The notes beneath the pieces were generated by a model. That model searched no databases. It saw nothing but the letters and a program-made list of their open reading frames with translations, and had not been told where the DNA came from. 64,000 bases of DNA from Thermosediminibacter litoriperuensis (GTDB lineage: Bacteria > Bacillota > Thermosediminibacteria > Thermosediminibacterales > Thermosediminibacteraceae). The stretch is taken from NCBI RefSeq assembly GCF_008124715.1, contig NZ_VNHO01000002.1, positions 1-64,000 on the forward strand. The letters run 5' to 3'. The position numbers and the translations under genes are program-made. Positions 46,896 to 58,502 of the stretch are shown here, one piece after another. Every line of letters begins with the position of its first letter. The first letter of the stretch is position 1.

Positions 46896-48813
46896 GATGA
46901 AAAAAATGTACGTCTTTGGCCTGCATAAAGAGCGGGACCGGATACTCAGCGCCCTGCAGAAACTGGGAGCGGTCGAAATTGCAGACCTGAAAGAGGAAAA
47001 TATCGATGTTGGCATCAACAACGAAAAGCTCCCGGAACAGGTGGGTCACGAGCTATCGGAGCTTGAACTGAAGCTCGGCAGGCTGAAATTCGCCATCGAT
47101 TTCCTGAAGCCTTACGGCAGGGAGTTAAACCCCTTGATCCACGGCAGGCCCAGGGTCAGCATGAGAAAGCTGCAGGATCTCCTTAACCGGGAGGGCGAGA
47201 TTTTTGAGCTCGTAGATTCGCTTTCCGGCGTTGACCAGAAGCTTTCCAGGCTCAAGACGGAAGAATCCAGAATAAAAAATCAGATTGAATTAATAAAACC
47301 CTGGGAGCGGCTAGACGTCCCTGTAGAGGAATTGGGTTCCACCGGCAAGGTGGAAGTAAGGGCTGTGGCGGTCCCCAAAAAGAACTTCAAACCCTTCATG
47401 GATAAAGCGGTTGAAAAAGATCTTCCCGTGGAAATAATGCCGGTGGGAGAAGGCCGGGAAGACAGCCTTTTATTAATGATCTATCACAATTCGGCGAAAT
47501 CCGACATTCAGGAGTTGTTTAAGGAATTTTCGGTCAATACAGAAGAATTTTCGGGATTTTCGGGGACTCCGGCACAGATAATCGATCAGTTTCAGGAAAG
47601 GCTAAAAGTCATCGAAGCTGAAAGGCAAGAAGTAAAGGCAGAAATTTCCGGGCTGGCGGACCGGCTCCTGGACCTGGAAGCCCTCTACGATTACTGGTTC
47701 CTGGAAAAACAGAAGAAAGAGAACTTCCTGAAGATGGTGGGAACCGACAAAGTCTTCCTTATGAAAGCCTGGGTTCCCGAGCCTTCGGTAGGAGCCGTAA
47801 AAGAGGCGGTCACCTCCACCACCGGTGCAGTCCACGTGGTTTTCGCCGAACCGTCGGAAGAGGACGACATACCGGTGGCCCTGTCAAACCCGAGGTTAGT
47901 ACAGCCCTTTGAGATAATAACCGAACTTTACAGCCTTCCCGATCCCAGGGGGATAGACCCCAATGTATTTATGGCACCCTTCTACTTCGTATTTTTCGGT
48001 ATGATGGTCAGCGATGCGGGTTACGGTCTTGTGCTGTCCCTGCTGACGGGCCTTGCCCTCTGGAAGCTCAAGCTTAAGGGAATGGGCAAAAAATTGGCCG
48101 AGCTGCTGTTCCTGGGCGGAATATCGACTTTTGTTTGGGGGATGATTTTCGGTAGCTGGTTTGGTGACCTTATAAAGGTCAAGCCTCTCTGGCTGAACCC
48201 CCTGGACAACCCCTTGGCCGTTTTGTTTTTGAGTTTTGCCTTCGGCCTGATACAGATATACACCGGTATAATTCTGAACGGTTATAGAAATATAAGAAAC
48301 GGAAAGATAGCCGACGCCCTCATGGACCAGGGACTGTGGCTGGTGCTGCTGACGGGGCTCGTGATGATGGCTTTTCCCAATTTTGCGGGAATAGCAAAAT
48401 CCGTGGCCCTCGCCGGCGCCGTGGGTCTCGTGCTGACGCAGGGCAGGTCTCAGAAGGGTATAATAAAGAAGTTCACGTCGGGGCTTTTAAGCCTCTACAA
48501 CGTGACCGGTTACCTCAGCGACGTACTCTCTTACTCCCGTCTGCTGGCGCTGGGCCTTGCGACAGGCGTTATAGCGATGGTCATAAATACTATGGCTAGA
48601 ATGCTGGGAGTAAATATATTAGGGTATATCGCGATGCTGCTGGTGATGATAGGAGGGCACTTCTTCAATATAGCGGTAAACGCCCTGGGTGCTTACGTCC
48701 ACAGCAGCCGCTTGCAGTATATCGAATTCTTCGGCAAGTTCTACGACGGCGGGGGCAGATCCTTCGACCCCCTGAGGATTAGGACGAAGTACGTGGACCT
48801 GGAAGACGCTTAA
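46882..48813 (+). CDS. ntpI: V-type ATPase subunit I (a subunit)
   Basis: Stator subunit carrying the ion half-channels. 643 residues. The N-terminal half (1-330) is soluble with long helical hairpins; the C-terminal half has seven or eight membrane helices. The conserved region SYSRLLALGLATGVIAMVIN contains the Arg needed for ion transfer, and GGHFFNIAVNALGAYVHSSRLQYIEFFGKFY ends the channel part. ATG overlaps the preceding gene. Confidence 0.95.
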   Translation: MAIVKMKKMYVFGLHKERDRILSALQKLGAVEIADLKEENIDVGINNEKLPEQVGHELSELELKLGRLKFAIDFLKPYGRELNPLIHGRPRVSMRKLQDLLNREGEIFELVDSLSGVDQKLSRLKTEESRIKNQIELIKPWERLDVPVEELGSTGKVEVRAVAVPKKNFKPFMDKAVEKDLPVEIMPVGEGREDSLLLMIYHNSAKSDIQELFKEFSVNTEEFSGFSGTPAQIIDQFQERLKVIEAERQEVKAEISGLADRLLDLEALYDYWFLEKQKKENFLKMVGTDKVFLMKAWVPEPSVGAVKEAVTSTTGAVHVVFAEPSEEDDIPVALSNPRLVQPFEIITELYSLPDPRGIDPNVFMAPFYFVFFGMMVSDAGYGLVLSLLTGLALWKLKLKGMGKKLAELLFLGGISTFVWGMIFGSWFGDLIKVKPLWLNPLDNPLAVLFLSFAFGLIQIYTGIILNGYRNIRNGKIADALMDQGLWLVLLTGLVMMAFPNFAGIAKSVALAGAVGLVLTQGRSQKGIIKKFTSGLLSLYNVTGYLSDVLSYSRLLALGLATGVIAMVINTMARMLGVNILGYIAMLLVMIGGHFFNIAVNALGAYVHSSRLQYIEFFGKFYDGGGRSFDPLRIRTKYVDLEDA

Positions 48814-48884
48814 TAGAATAAATTGAATATATTTAATTAAAATTAAAATTATTAAAAAAACAAACTTTTGGAGGAGGAATTTAA

Positions 48885-49367
<483 letters not shown>

Positions 49368-49379
49368 GGAGTGCTTATA

Positions 49380-49982
49380 ATGCAGGGCATTGCAAAGATA
49401 AAGGAAAAGATCCTGGAGGAAGCTGCAGAGGAAAAAAACCGGATAATAGAAAATGCGAAAAAGGAAGCGGCTGAAATCCTGGAAAAGGCCAGAAAAAAAG
49501 CCGCAGAACTCGAAGCCAATGCCGGTGAGAGAGCCAGGAAGGCGGCCGGGGAGGAAAAGAGGAAGATCCTGTCCATGGCCGAACTGGAAGAGAGAAAGCG
49601 GTATCTGGAGGCCAAGCAGGCCCTAATAGACGAGGCCTTCGCCGGTGCAGAAAATAAGCTTTTTAATCTGGATGCCGAAAGGTACAGGGACCTGGCCTAC
49701 CACATGATCCTGGCCGCCGCCGTTGACGGCAATGAGGAAATCATAGTTTCCGAGGCTGACAAGGGGAAGATAACTCCGGAACTGCTTGTGAGGGTTAACG
49801 AAGCCCTGAAAATGCAAGGCAAAGCAGGCAACATCAGGTTTTCGGGAGAGAAAAGACCCATAAAAAGCGGATTCATATTAAAATCGGCGACGGTGGAGAT
49901 CAATTGCACTTTCGATTACCTGCTCAAGGCCCAGAGGGAAGAACTGGAGACCGAAGTGGCCCGAATACTTTTTGAGGAGTGA
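49380..49982 (+). CDS. ntpE: V-type ATPase subunit E
   Basis: About 200 residues. The N-terminal half is a long coiled coil (Glu/Lys/Ala), and the C-terminal globular domain begins near residue 100. Together with subunit G/H it forms the peripheral stalk. AAGGAG indicates the ATG at 49380; an in-frame GTG at 49371 overlaps that site. The stop overlaps alternative starts of subunit C. Confidence 0.9.
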   Translation: MQGIAKIKEKILEEAAEEKNRIIENAKKEAAEILEKARKKAAELEANAGERARKAAGEEKRKILSMAELEERKRYLEAKQALIDEAFAGAENKLFNLDAERYRDLAYHMILAAAVDGNEEIIVSEADKGKITPELLVRVNEALKMQGKAGNIRFSGEKRPIKSGFILKSATVEINCTFDYLLKAQREELETEVARILFEE

Positions 49983-49987
49983 TGGCG

Positions 49988-50992
49988 ATGGCCCGGGAAC
50001 AGGAATTCCTATACGCATCGGGCAGGATAAGGGCCCTGGAGAACAGGCTCTTGAGCAGGAACATCATCGAGAGGATCCTAGAGGCGCAGGACCTGGATGC
50101 AGTCCTCAGGGTCCTCGGCGAGACCGATTATGCCCCGGATTTTGAAGAACTGGAAAGTGTATACGATTTCGAAAAGGCCCTGGAAAACAGCATGAAAAGG
50201 ACTTTGGGCGTGATAAAAGAATCGCTGAAAGACCATAGAGTCGTCAGGTTTTTCACCCTAAAGTACGACTACCATAATCTAAAAGTAGTTTTAAAAAGCA
50301 GGATACTCGGCGTTGAGGTGCCGGAGAACCTCTCCACCCTGGGCGAAGTCTCCGCCGAAGAACTTTTCAAGCTGAGCAAGGGTGAAAGCGATGCAGCCGT
50401 CCCGGAGCGCATGCGGGCTGCTTTTGAGAGGGCCGCTGAAGTCTACGAAGAAACCCGGGACCCGCAGCAGGTGAACCTCATACTGGACAGGGCCTTATAC
50501 GAAGAGCTCAATCTGCTCGTCCGGGAGATCGGCCACGATTTTCTCAAAAATTACCTGGCCGCATTAATGGACCTCACCAATATAAAGACGGTGGTCAGGT
50601 TGAAGTATATGCAATCCGATTTCAGGACCCTGGAGAAATCCCTCCTGCCGGGCGGTACCATCGATACCGGGTTTTTCGAGAAGATGATCCAGGAACCGGT
50701 GCCGGCCCTGATCGAAGCCCTGGCGTCTTCCAGGTACTCCATGGTTATTAAAGAAGGCCTGGAGAGCTGGGTTTCCACGGGCAGCCCGGCGGTTTACGAG
50801 AGATTGGCCGACGATTTCCTGCTCGGTATGCTGAGGAAGGGGCTTTATAAGCCCTTCGGGCTGGAAACCGTCGCGGGATATCTTGGGGCCCGGGAGAATG
50901 AGCTCAAAATCCTGAGGGTTCTGATGGTGGGGAAGATCAACGGCATTTCCGAAGATATGATAAGGGAAAGGCTGAGGGATGTGTATGTATAA
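49988..50992 (+). CDS. ntpC: V-type ATPase subunit C
   Basis: Central-stalk cap that joins the rotor ring to the D/F axle. About 334 residues, all helical, with FLYASGRIRALENRLLS at the start and the paired KYDYHNLKVVLKSR and LTNIKTVVRLKY motifs. AGGAG at 49975-49979 best fits the ATG at 49988, although ATG 49982 and GTG 49979 are in frame. Confidence 0.92.
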   Translation: MAREQEFLYASGRIRALENRLLSRNIIERILEAQDLDAVLRVLGETDYAPDFEELESVYDFEKALENSMKRTLGVIKESLKDHRVVRFFTLKYDYHNLKVVLKSRILGVEVPENLSTLGEVSAEELFKLSKGESDAAVPERMRAAFERAAEVYEETRDPQQVNLILDRALYEELNLLVREIGHDFLKNYLAALMDLTNIKTVVRLKYMQSDFRTLEKSLLPGGTIDTGFFEKMIQEPVPALIEALASSRYSMVIKEGLESWVSTGSPAVYERLADDFLLGMLRKGLYKPFGLETVAGYLGARENELKILRVLMVGKINGISEDMIRERLRDVYV

Positions 50993-51314
50993 AATTGGAG
51001 TAATCGCAGACCGCGATACAGTGCTTTCATTTAAGTCAACGGGTATTGACACCTTCCCCGCCGTCGACGAGACAGAAGCCGCGGACAGACTCATGAAACT
51101 TGTTCGTGAGAATTACGCTGTTATCTTCATAACCGAACAGCTGGCTGAAAAGATAAGGGAGAGAATAGACCTTTTCAGGGATAAAATGTTGCCTATCATT
51201 ACGTTGATTCCCAGCAACCGGGGTACTCTGGGAATCGGTATAAGTGACGTGAAGAAATCTGTTGAAAAAGCCATTGGAGTGGATATCATTTTTGAAAGAG
51301 AGGGAAGGGAATGA
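50985..51314 (+). CDS. ntpG: V-type ATPase subunit F
   Basis: About 109 residues with a Rossmann-like fold, starting [21 protein letters not shown]. It binds subunit D in the central axle. GAGGG at 50974-50978 favours the ATG at 50985 over the ATG at 50979. Overlaps subunit C at the front and subunit A at the end (4 nt). Confidence 0.9.
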   Translation: MYKIGVIADRDTVLSFKSTGIDTFPAVDETEAADRLMKLVRENYAVIFITEQLAEKIRERIDLFRDKMLPIITLIPSNRGTLGIGISDVKKSVEKAIGVDIIFEREGRE

Positions 51315-53083
51315 GCCAAGGTGTAATAGCCAAGGTTTCCGGTCCCCTCGTGGTGGCTACGGGCCTCCCCGGAGCCAAGATGTTCGACGTGGTAAAGGTG
51401 GGTACTCAGGGCCTTATAGGTGAAGTCATAGAAATACGCGGAGAGAGAATATCGATTCAGGTATACGAAGAGACTTCCGGACTGGGTCCCGGGGACCCGG
51501 TGGTGTCCACAGGAGAACCCCTCAGCGTCGAACTGGGACCGGGAATGCTGGAAGGCATTTTCGACGGAATCCAGAGACCTCTTGACGTTATAGAAAAAAA
51601 AGTCGGCAGCTTTATAACAAGAGGTATAGATGTGCCTGCCCTGAACCGTGAGAAAAAATGGGGATTTACGCCCAGAGTCAGGCCCGGGGACAGGGTTAGC
51701 GGCGGCGATATTATCGGCACGGTACAGGAGACCGTTATAGTCGAACACCGCATAATGGTACCCCCTGGAGTTTCGGGCGTCGTCGAGGACATCAGGGAAG
51801 GCGAATTTACCGTAACCGAACCCGTTGCCAGGATAAAGACCGATTCCGGGCAGGTAGTGGAAGTTACGATGATGCAGAAGTGGCCGGTACGAAAGACCAG
51901 GCCCTACAAGGAGAAGCTGCCGCCCGAAATTCCGATGGCCACGGGGCAGAGGGTCATCGATACCCTTTTCCCGGTTACCAAGGGCGGGACCGCATGTATA
52001 CCCGGACCTTTCGGCAGCGGCAAAACTGTAGTCCAGCACCAGCTGGCCAAGTGGGCCGACGCCGAGATAGTCGTTTATATAGGCTGCGGCGAGCGCGGCA
52101 ACGAGATGACCGACGTACTCCTTGAATTTCCGGAACTCAAGGACCCGAAGACCGGGGAACCGCTCATGAAGCGCACGGTGCTGATCGCCAATACATCCAA
52201 CATGCCGGTGGCGGCCCGTGAAGCTTCGATATACACCGGTATAACAATAGCCGAGTACTTCAGGGATATGGGTTACAGCGTGGCGCTGATGGCTGACTCC
52301 ACATCCCGGTGGGCCGAGGCTCTGCGTGAGATGTCCGGAAGGCTCGAAGAAATGCCGGGCGAGGAAGGTTATCCGGCCTACCTCTCGAGGAGGCTTGCGG
52401 AGTTCTACGAGAGAGCCGGCAGGGTCATATGTCTGGGCAGCGACAACCGCGAGGGTGCCCTAACGGTGGTAGGCGCCGTATCCCCGCCGGGCGGCGACCT
52501 GTCGGAGCCGGTTACCCAGGCGACTCTTCGCGTGGTGAAGGTGTTCTGGGCTCTGGACTCTCAGTTGGCCTATGCGCGCCACTTCCCGGCCATTAACTGG
52601 CTGACGAGCTATTCGCTGTACTCCGACGTCGTTGAGGACTACATGAACAAAAACGTGAGCAGCGACTGGGGAGAGCTGCGAAGCGAGGCCATGAGGCTGT
52701 TGCAGGAAGAGGCCAGCCTTCAGGAAATAGTAAGGTTAGTGGGTATCGACGCTCTTTCCACCAGGGACCGCCTCGTGCTGGAAGTTGCAAGATCCATCAG
52801 GGAAGACTTCCTGCACCAAAACGCTTTCCACGAGGTGGACACCTACTCTTCGATGAAAAAGCAGTACAGGATGCTGAAGCTGATACTGATGTTCTACGAA
52901 GAAGCGCAGAAAGCCCTTGAAAAAGGCGCCCTGTTCTCGGAAATAGAGAAGCACCCGGTGCGCGAGAGAATCGCCCGTGCCAAATATATCGAGGAATCGA
53001 ACCTGTCCGTATTCGATGAAATAGAGAAGGAGATAAAGAAGGCTATGCAGGACCTCACCGAAGGAGGTGGAGCCGATGCTTAG
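51311..53083 (+). CDS. ntpA: V-type ATPase catalytic subunit A
   Basis: 590 residues. The Walker A loop is [13 protein letters not shown] (about 234-246), the catalytic Glu lies in [14 protein letters not shown], and the arginine/serine region is [18 protein letters not shown]. The A-type-specific non-homologous insertion (about 110-190) is present. Full length, so the catalytic head is functional by sequence. ATG overlaps the subunit F stop. Confidence 0.97.
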   Translation: MSQGVIAKVSGPLVVATGLPGAKMFDVVKVGTQGLIGEVIEIRGERISIQVYEETSGLGPGDPVVSTGEPLSVELGPGMLEGIFDGIQRPLDVIEKKVGSFITRGIDVPALNREKKWGFTPRVRPGDRVSGGDIIGTVQETVIVEHRIMVPPGVSGVVEDIREGEFTVTEPVARIKTDSGQVVEVTMMQKWPVRKTRPYKEKLPPEIPMATGQRVIDTLFPVTKGGTACIPGPFGSGKTVVQHQLAKWADAEIVVYIGCGERGNEMTDVLLEFPELKDPKTGEPLMKRTVLIANTSNMPVAAREASIYTGITIAEYFRDMGYSVALMADSTSRWAEALREMSGRLEEMPGEEGYPAYLSRRLAEFYERAGRVICLGSDNREGALTVVGAVSPPGGDLSEPVTQATLRVVKVFWALDSQLAYARHFPAINWLTSYSLYSDVVEDYMNKNVSSDWGELRSEAMRLLQEEASLQEIVRLVGIDALSTRDRLVLEVARSIREDFLHQNAFHEVDTYSSMKKQYRMLKLILMFYEEAQKALEKGALFSEIEKHPVRERIARAKYIEESNLSVFDEIEKEIKKAMQDLTEGGGADA

Positions 53084-54458
53084 GGAGTATAAAACCGCCC
53101 GGGAAATAGTCGGACCGTTGATGTTGGTAGAAAACGTGGAAGGCGTCAAGTACAACGAGCTTGTGGAAATCGAGACCGGGGCTGGAGAAATCCGCCGGGG
53201 ACAGGTGCTGGAGGTCAGCGGCGATAAAGCGCTGGTTCAGTTGTTTGAAGGCTCTACGGGGCTTAATATAAACGACTGCAAGGTAAGGTTTGTCGGAAGG
53301 AGCATCGAGCTCGGGGTTTCTACCGACATGCTGGGCAGGGTTTTCGATGGCTTCGGCCGTCCAAGGGACAAAGGCCCAATGATCATACCGGAAAAACGGC
53401 TAGATATAAACGGCAGCCCCATCAACCCGACGGCTCGCGACTATCCTTCCGAGTTCATCCAGACGGGAATATCCGCCATCGACGGGCTGAACACCCTGGT
53501 AAGGGGGCAGAAGCTCCCGATCTTCTCGGGTTCCGGTCTGCCCCACTCCCAGCTGGCGGCACAGATAGCCAGGCAGGCCAAAGTTCTTGGTACCGAGAGC
53601 AAGTTCGCCGTAGTGTTTGCTGCAATGGGTATAACCTTCGAGGAAGCCGACTACTTCATCTCGGATTTCAGGCGTACTGGTGCCATCGACCGAACGGTGC
53701 TGTTCATTAACCTGGCCAACGACCCGGCAATCGAGCGTATAGCCACCCCGCGCATGGCCTTGACCTGCGCGGAATTCCTGGCATACGAGAAAGACATGCA
53801 CGTGCTCGTCATCCTGACGGATATGACCAACTACTGCGAGGCTCTGCGCGAAGTATCGGCCGCCAGGAAGGAGGTTCCCGGCCGTAGGGGCTATCCCGGC
53901 TACCTCTACACCGACCTTTCGACCATATACGAGAGGGCGGGTCGAATAAGGGGCAGGAATGGGTCCATCACCCAGATACCCATTCTGACCATGCCCGAAG
54001 ACGACAAGACCCACCCGATACCCGACCTCACCGGGTATATTACAGAAGGCCAGATAATCTTAAGCCGCGAACTTCACAGGAAGGGCATCTATCCGCCTAT
54101 AGACGTGCTTCCGTCACTGTCCCGGCTTAAGGATAAGGGTATCGGCCGCGGCAAGACCCGGGAAGACCATGCGGACACCATGAACCAGCTGTTTGCATCG
54201 TACGCCCGCGGTAAGCAGGCGAAGGAGCTGGCGGTTATCCTGGGTGAGGCCGCTCTTTCCGATACGGATAAGCTTTATGCAAAATTCGCCGATGAGTTCG
54301 AGGCCAGGTACGTGGCCCAGAGGGAAGACGAGGACAGGAGCATTGAGGAGACCCTGACTATAGGGTGGGAGCTCCTGACGATCTTGCCGAGGGCCGAGCT
54401 CAAGAGGGTGAGGGACGAATATATCGAAAAATACCTTCCTGAAAAAGGAGAAGAATAG
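53076..54458 (+). CDS. ntpB: V-type ATPase subunit B
   Basis: Non-catalytic head subunit, about 460 residues. The degenerate nucleotide loop region reads [20 protein letters not shown] rather than a P-loop; [34 protein letters not shown] is the classic B-subunit stretch. AAGGAGG at 53061-53067 supports the ATG at 53076; a GTG at 53067 overlaps it. The start overlaps the subunit A end. Confidence 0.96.
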   Translation: MLREYKTAREIVGPLMLVENVEGVKYNELVEIETGAGEIRRGQVLEVSGDKALVQLFEGSTGLNINDCKVRFVGRSIELGVSTDMLGRVFDGFGRPRDKGPMIIPEKRLDINGSPINPTARDYPSEFIQTGISAIDGLNTLVRGQKLPIFSGSGLPHSQLAAQIARQAKVLGTESKFAVVFAAMGITFEEADYFISDFRRTGAIDRTVLFINLANDPAIERIATPRMALTCAEFLAYEKDMHVLVILTDMTNYCEALREVSAARKEVPGRRGYPGYLYTDLSTIYERAGRIRGRNGSITQIPILTMPEDDKTHPIPDLTGYITEGQIILSRELHRKGIYPPIDVLPSLSRLKDKGIGRGKTREDHADTMNQLFASYARGKQAKELAVILGEAALSDTDKLYAKFADEFEARYVAQREDEDRSIEETLTIGWELLTILPRAELKRVRDEYIEKYLPEKGEE

Positions 54459-54460
54459 AC

Positions 54461-55087
54461 ATGGAAATACGGGTAAATCCTACCCGGATGGAACTAACCA
54501 GGTTGAAAAAGAGGCTTGTGACCGCAAAACGTGGCCACAAGCTCCTGAAAGACAAGCAGGATGAGCTTATAAAGAAGTTTTTAGACATGGTCAAGCAGAA
54601 TAAACTCCTGCGCGAGGAGGTCGAGTGCGAGCTCGTCGGTGCTTTCAAAAGTTTCACCATGGCAAGAAGCCAGATGCCCGCCAACGTGGTGGAAGAAAGT
54701 CTCATGATCCCCTCGGCCAGGGTCAGCATAAACATCAGAAAGGAAAACATCATGAGCGTCAACGTGCCCAGGCTGGAGATATCCCGGGAAGAGGGGAAAA
54801 ATCTTTTTCCCTACGGCTTGGCGAACACGTCGGCGGAAATGGACTCGGCCATCCGCACTTTGTCGGCCATGCTTCCTAAGATGTTGAAGCTGGCGGAAAT
54901 TGAGAAGGCCTGCCAGCTCATGGCCGATGAGATAGAAAAGACCCGCCGCAGGGTAAACGCTCTGGAGTATGTTTTGATACCGCAGCTCGAAAATACCATA
55001 AAATACATCACCATGAAGCTGGACGAAAACGAGCGTTCAAGCCGTACAAGGCTTATGAAGATAAAGGAAATGGTGATGCAGGGATAA
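54461..55087 (+). CDS. ntpD: V-type ATPase subunit D
   Basis: Axle of the rotary motor, 208 residues forming a long two-helix coiled coil: it opens with VNPTRMELTRLKKRLVTAKRG and ends with RRVNALEYVLIPQLENTIKYI, both conserved. Last gene of the operon, 2 nt after subunit B, followed by a terminator. Confidence 0.94.
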   Translation: MEIRVNPTRMELTRLKKRLVTAKRGHKLLKDKQDELIKKFLDMVKQNKLLREEVECELVGAFKSFTMARSQMPANVVEESLMIPSARVSINIRKENIMSVNVPRLEISREEGKNLFPYGLANTSAEMDSAIRTLSAMLPKMLKLAEIEKACQLMADEIEKTRRRVNALEYVLIPQLENTIKYITMKLDENERSSRTRLMKIKEMVMQG

Positions 55088-55096
55088 GTGGATAAA

Positions 55097-55137
55097 GCAG
55101 GTTAGACGGCAGATATGCAGTCTAGCCTGCTTTTTTT
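55097..55137 (+). terminator. Terminator of the V-ATPase operon
   Basis: 11-bp stem GCAGGTTAGAC/GTCTAGCCTGC (one T-G) and seven T, 9 nt after the last stop codon. Confidence 0.9.
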
Positions 55138-55453
55138 ATGAAGGAATCACGCAATCGCCAACCAGCTCAGAATCAATATCAGAATTTAATATATCATCAA
55201 TTAAAAGTGATTTATTCAAAAATTTTGCACCGATTTTTTTGCACTGCAAAATGTACTTGCGCTATAGCTCCAATCCATATAGACTTTTTGGGATTGGTAT
55301 GTATTTTGCTTGGTAAAATTTATTAAGACAGCTATATGAGCATTATGTTAACTTCAAAACGGCTCTAATAAGATTAAGTTAAAAGGGGTGGTAAAAGTTA
55401 TTGACCTGACTTAAATTTATTGAAAATTCAATTAAAAATGCGGGGTGAAAAAG
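55138..55453. other. A+T-rich intergenic region before livK
   Basis: A 62-codon frame (55138-55326) overlaps the preceding T-run, lacks a ribosome-binding site and has no recognisable product, so it is not called. No known RNA element seen. The livK promoter must lie here; TTGACC at 55402 has no matching -10. Confidence 0.4.
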
Positions 55454-56653
55454 GTGAATAAGAAAAAATTCCGCGCCTTCTTTGTTATTTTGTTGGTTGC
55501 CGTTTTAACCCTGACCGCGTGTAGCGAACCTTTACAACAATCCGATAATGGAAATGGATCGGAGAAAAACGGTGTCGAACCCATAAAAATCGGGAATACT
55601 GTGGCCCTAACCGGGGATGTATCTATTTGGGGCCAATCCTGTGAAAAAGCCCTGCGGCTGGAGGTCGACAAAATAAATGCTGCAGGAGGAATCAACGGAA
55701 GGCCGATCAAACTGATAAGTTACGATAACCGTGGGGATTCTATCGAAGCCGTCAATGTCGCTAAGAGATTGATAGAACAGGATAAAGTTGTGGCTATAAT
55801 TGGGCCGGCAATGAGCGGGCTGGCAATCGCCATGTCTTCAGTTGCTGAAGAAAATAAAATCCCGTTTATCGCAACACAAGCGACAAACCCACAGGTAACC
55901 GTTCCTCAGGAAGGTAAAGTGAGAAAATACGCATTCAGGACATGCTTTATAGATCCGTTCCAGGGAAAGGTTCTGGCACAATTTGCTTACCACAGGTTGA
56001 ATGCAAGGAAGGCCGCTATTTTATACAATGTGGGTGATGACTATTCAGCCTGGCTTGCAAAGTATTTTGAAGATGAGTTCAAAAAGCTGGGCGGTAATAT
56101 CACTAACAAGGAGGCCTTCAGATCAGGGGAACTTGATTACAGGGCAATGCTGGGAAAGATAAAACAGAATAATCCTGATGTCATATTCCTTCCGAATACG
56201 CAAAAAGAAGCTGCTTTAGCGGCAAAACAAGCAAGAGACCTGGGTATAAAATCTATTCTCATGGGCGGTGATGCCTGCGGAACCCCGGATATTGTTACAC
56301 TGGGAGGATCAGCGGTGGAAGGTTTTTACCTGGTAAACCACGCCTCTATGGATGATCCTGATATACAGGACTTTGTAAAAGAATATAAGCAAAAATACGG
56401 AGAAGAACCTGTATTGCCGGAACCGGTCCTGGCTGTTGATGCATTGTATCTGCTGGTGGATGCTATAAAAAGAGCAGGTACGACCGAAGGTTCGGCTTTA
56501 GCCGAAGCCCTAGAGAATACAGCCAACCTTAAAGTTCTAACAGGAACTCTTACAATAGATCCCAAGACTCATGATCCTTTAAATAAACCAGCTATTATCC
56601 AACAGATAAAAAACGGCGAGTTCGTTTTTGTTGAAAAATTTGTGACAAACTAG
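55454..56653 (+). CDS. livK: Branched-chain amino acid ABC transporter, substrate-binding lipoprotein
   Basis: About 399 residues. The signal peptide ends in the lipobox LTAC, so the mature protein is lipid-anchored outside the membrane. The periplasmic-binding fold starts with IKIGNTVALTGDVSIWGQS and contains GGINGRPIKLISYDNRGDS, as in LivJ/LivK. The specificity (Leu/Ile/Val or another amino acid) is inferred from the family. GTG at 55454 fits GGGGTG; an earlier GTG at 55445 is possible. Confidence 0.9.
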   Translation: MNKKKFRAFFVILLVAVLTLTACSEPLQQSDNGNGSEKNGVEPIKIGNTVALTGDVSIWGQSCEKALRLEVDKINAAGGINGRPIKLISYDNRGDSIEAVNVAKRLIEQDKVVAIIGPAMSGLAIAMSSVAEENKIPFIATQATNPQVTVPQEGKVRKYAFRTCFIDPFQGKVLAQFAYHRLNARKAAILYNVGDDYSAWLAKYFEDEFKKLGGNITNKEAFRSGELDYRAMLGKIKQNNPDVIFLPNTQKEAALAAKQARDLGIKSILMGGDACGTPDIVTLGGSAVEGFYLVNHASMDDPDIQDFVKEYKQKYGEEPVLPEPVLAVDALYLLVDAIKRAGTTEGSALAEALENTANLKVLTGTLTIDPKTHDPLNKPAIIQQIKNGEFVFVEKFVTN

Positions 56654-56664
56654 AGCATTGAGTG

Positions 56665-56690
56665 GAGAGGGGATTTTAAAATCCCCTCTC
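56665..56690 (+). repeat. 26-bp perfect palindrome between livK and livH
   Basis: GAGAGGGGATTTT/AAAATCCCCTCTC, without a T-run. Such hairpins after binding-protein genes usually protect the upstream mRNA or cause partial termination, giving more binding protein than permease. Confidence 0.75.
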
Positions 56691-56730
56691 TGTAGATATA
56701 TTCATTGGACAAAAATGAGGAGTGAATTAA

Positions 56731-57603
56731 ATGTTTCTGCAGACCCTGATAACAGGACTTTCTATAGGCGGTATATATGCCCTCATGGCGGTAGGCTATT
56801 CTCTTGTTTTTTCTATACTTAATTTCAGCAATTTTGCCCACGGCACCATCATAATGCTTGGGGCTTATATAGGTTATTTTTTAATATCCTGGTTTTATTC
56901 AAGTCTTGCGATTTCATTACTCGGGGCAATCGTGGGCGCAGCAATTTTCGCACTGTTAAACGTAAGTCTTGCATATATTCCCCTTATCAATAGAAAAGCA
57001 CCTCCGCTCTATTTAATGATTACATCAATGGGTGTTTCCATTTTCTTGGAGAATATGGTCTACGTAACTGTTGGGTCCCATTTCTATTCTTTCCCTGAAA
57101 TATTTAAGAAGTCCAGTGTTTCCTTTTTCGGCAGTGAAATAAGCACCCTTGACCTGTTTGCCCTGATCTTTTCTTTTATAGCCATAAGTGGTCTTCATCT
57201 TTTTCTCACAAGGACTAAGATGGGCACCGCCATCAGGGCAGCTTCCTACGACATGACCGTGGCGTCTCTAAACGGCGTCAATATGAATAGACTCATAGGA
57301 GTAGTATTTATTCTGGCGGGAGCCTTTGCAGGCATTGCCGGGGTGTTCCTTGGAATAAAATACATGGTATACCCCACCATGGGCTGGATAACAAGCAAGG
57401 CTTATATCGCCGCGGTAATAGGCGGACTGGGAAGCCTCCCCGGAGCTGTAATAGGCGGGGTTATCCTGGGAATACTTGAGACGTTCGTTTCTGTTTATAT
57501 CTCCTCGGTAATAAGGGACGTATTCAGTTTTTCCCTGGTCATAATATTCCTGGTAATACTACCTGCGGGCTTGCTTGGCAAGTATCTTGAAGAAAAGGTT
57601 TAG
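56731..57603 (+). CDS. livH: Branched-chain amino acid ABC transporter permease LivH
   Basis: 290 residues with eight or so membrane helices. Typical opening GLSIGGIYALMAVGYSLVFSILNFSNFAHG and the EAA-like loop (TRMGTAIRAAS type, here LTRTKMGTAIRAASYDM). ATG after ATGAGGAG. Next gene is the partner permease. Confidence 0.93.
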   Translation: MFLQTLITGLSIGGIYALMAVGYSLVFSILNFSNFAHGTIIMLGAYIGYFLISWFYSSLAISLLGAIVGAAIFALLNVSLAYIPLINRKAPPLYLMITSMGVSIFLENMVYVTVGSHFYSFPEIFKKSSVSFFGSEISTLDLFALIFSFIAISGLHLFLTRTKMGTAIRAASYDMTVASLNGVNMNRLIGVVFILAGAFAGIAGVFLGIKYMVYPTMGWITSKAYIAAVIGGLGSLPGAVIGGVILGILETFVSVYISSVIRDVFSFSLVIIFLVILPAGLLGKYLEEKV

Positions 57604-57615
57604 GGGGGAGAATAT

Positions 57616-58497
57616 ATGCAATACATTCTCGGAGTATTGTCCGTAATAGGAATAGAAATTATTGCCACGGTGGGCCTTTCGGTTTTTACAGGATTTACGG
57701 GGCTTTTTTCACTGGGGCATGCCGCATTTATGGCCATAGGTGCTTATACGGCGGCAATCCTTACATATTTTTATAACGTCCCGTTTTTATTTGCCCTTCT
57801 TGCCGGGATGTTGATGTCGGCGGCGGTCAGTATGATTATAGGCTTTCCGACTCTCCGGGCGAAACTCAGGGGAGACTATTTCGCCATCGCGACATTGGGA
57901 TTTGGCGAGGCGGTGCGGGTTATACTGGAAAACCTCTCCATAACCCAGGGGGCCAGGGGACTTCCGGGCATCTCCCATTACACGACACTTCCCGTGGTGA
58001 TGGTATTTTCGCTGCTTGTTGTCTGGATGACCAGAAATTTCATATGGTCCAAATACGGGAGGAATGCCATCGCTGTAAGAGAAGACGCTGTAGCCTCCGA
58101 GATGGCCGGGATAGATCTTTTTAAGGTGAGAATGATTTCCCTCATATACAGCGCAGCGTGCGGCGGTCTTGCAGGAGGGCTTTTTGCGCATTATTTAAAT
58201 TACATACAACCTGCCATGTTCACATCCGTCCTTTCAACGCAGCTCACGGCTGCCGTTGTGGCGGGCGGGATGGGCAGCCTCACTGGACCCATTATAGCCA
58301 TATCATTATTTATAGCCGTTCCCGAAGTGCTCAGGGTAGCCAACATGTGGCGCCTGGTGGTCTACGGCCTGATCCTGGTGCTCATCATGATATACAGACC
58401 GTCGGGAATTATGGGATACCACGAGTTTTCCTTTGAAATTCTTAAAAAAATAATTCCTGGAAGAGCCGCAGGCTATGCAGGCAAAAGGGGGATATAA
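57616..58497 (+). CDS. livM: Branched-chain amino acid ABC transporter permease LivM
   Basis: 293 residues with about eight membrane helices; [26 protein letters not shown] is the LivM hallmark, and [22 protein letters not shown] is the cytoplasmic coupling loop. ATG after TAGGGGGGAG, 12 nt behind livH. Confidence 0.93.
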   Translation: MQYILGVLSVIGIEIIATVGLSVFTGFTGLFSLGHAAFMAIGAYTAAILTYFYNVPFLFALLAGMLMSAAVSMIIGFPTLRAKLRGDYFAIATLGFGEAVRVILENLSITQGARGLPGISHYTTLPVVMVFSLLVVWMTRNFIWSKYGRNAIAVREDAVASEMAGIDLFKVRMISLIYSAACGGLAGGLFAHYLNYIQPAMFTSVLSTQLTAAVVAGGMGSLTGPIIAISLFIAVPEVLRVANMWRLVVYGLILVLIMIYRPSGIMGYHEFSFEILKKIIPGRAAGYAGKRGI

Positions 58498-58502
58498 ACG
58501 AA

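Noticed and set aside
55138-55326. 62-codon frame after the V-ATPase terminator
   Set aside because: Starts inside the terminator T-run, lacks a ribosome-binding site and has no recognisable protein features.
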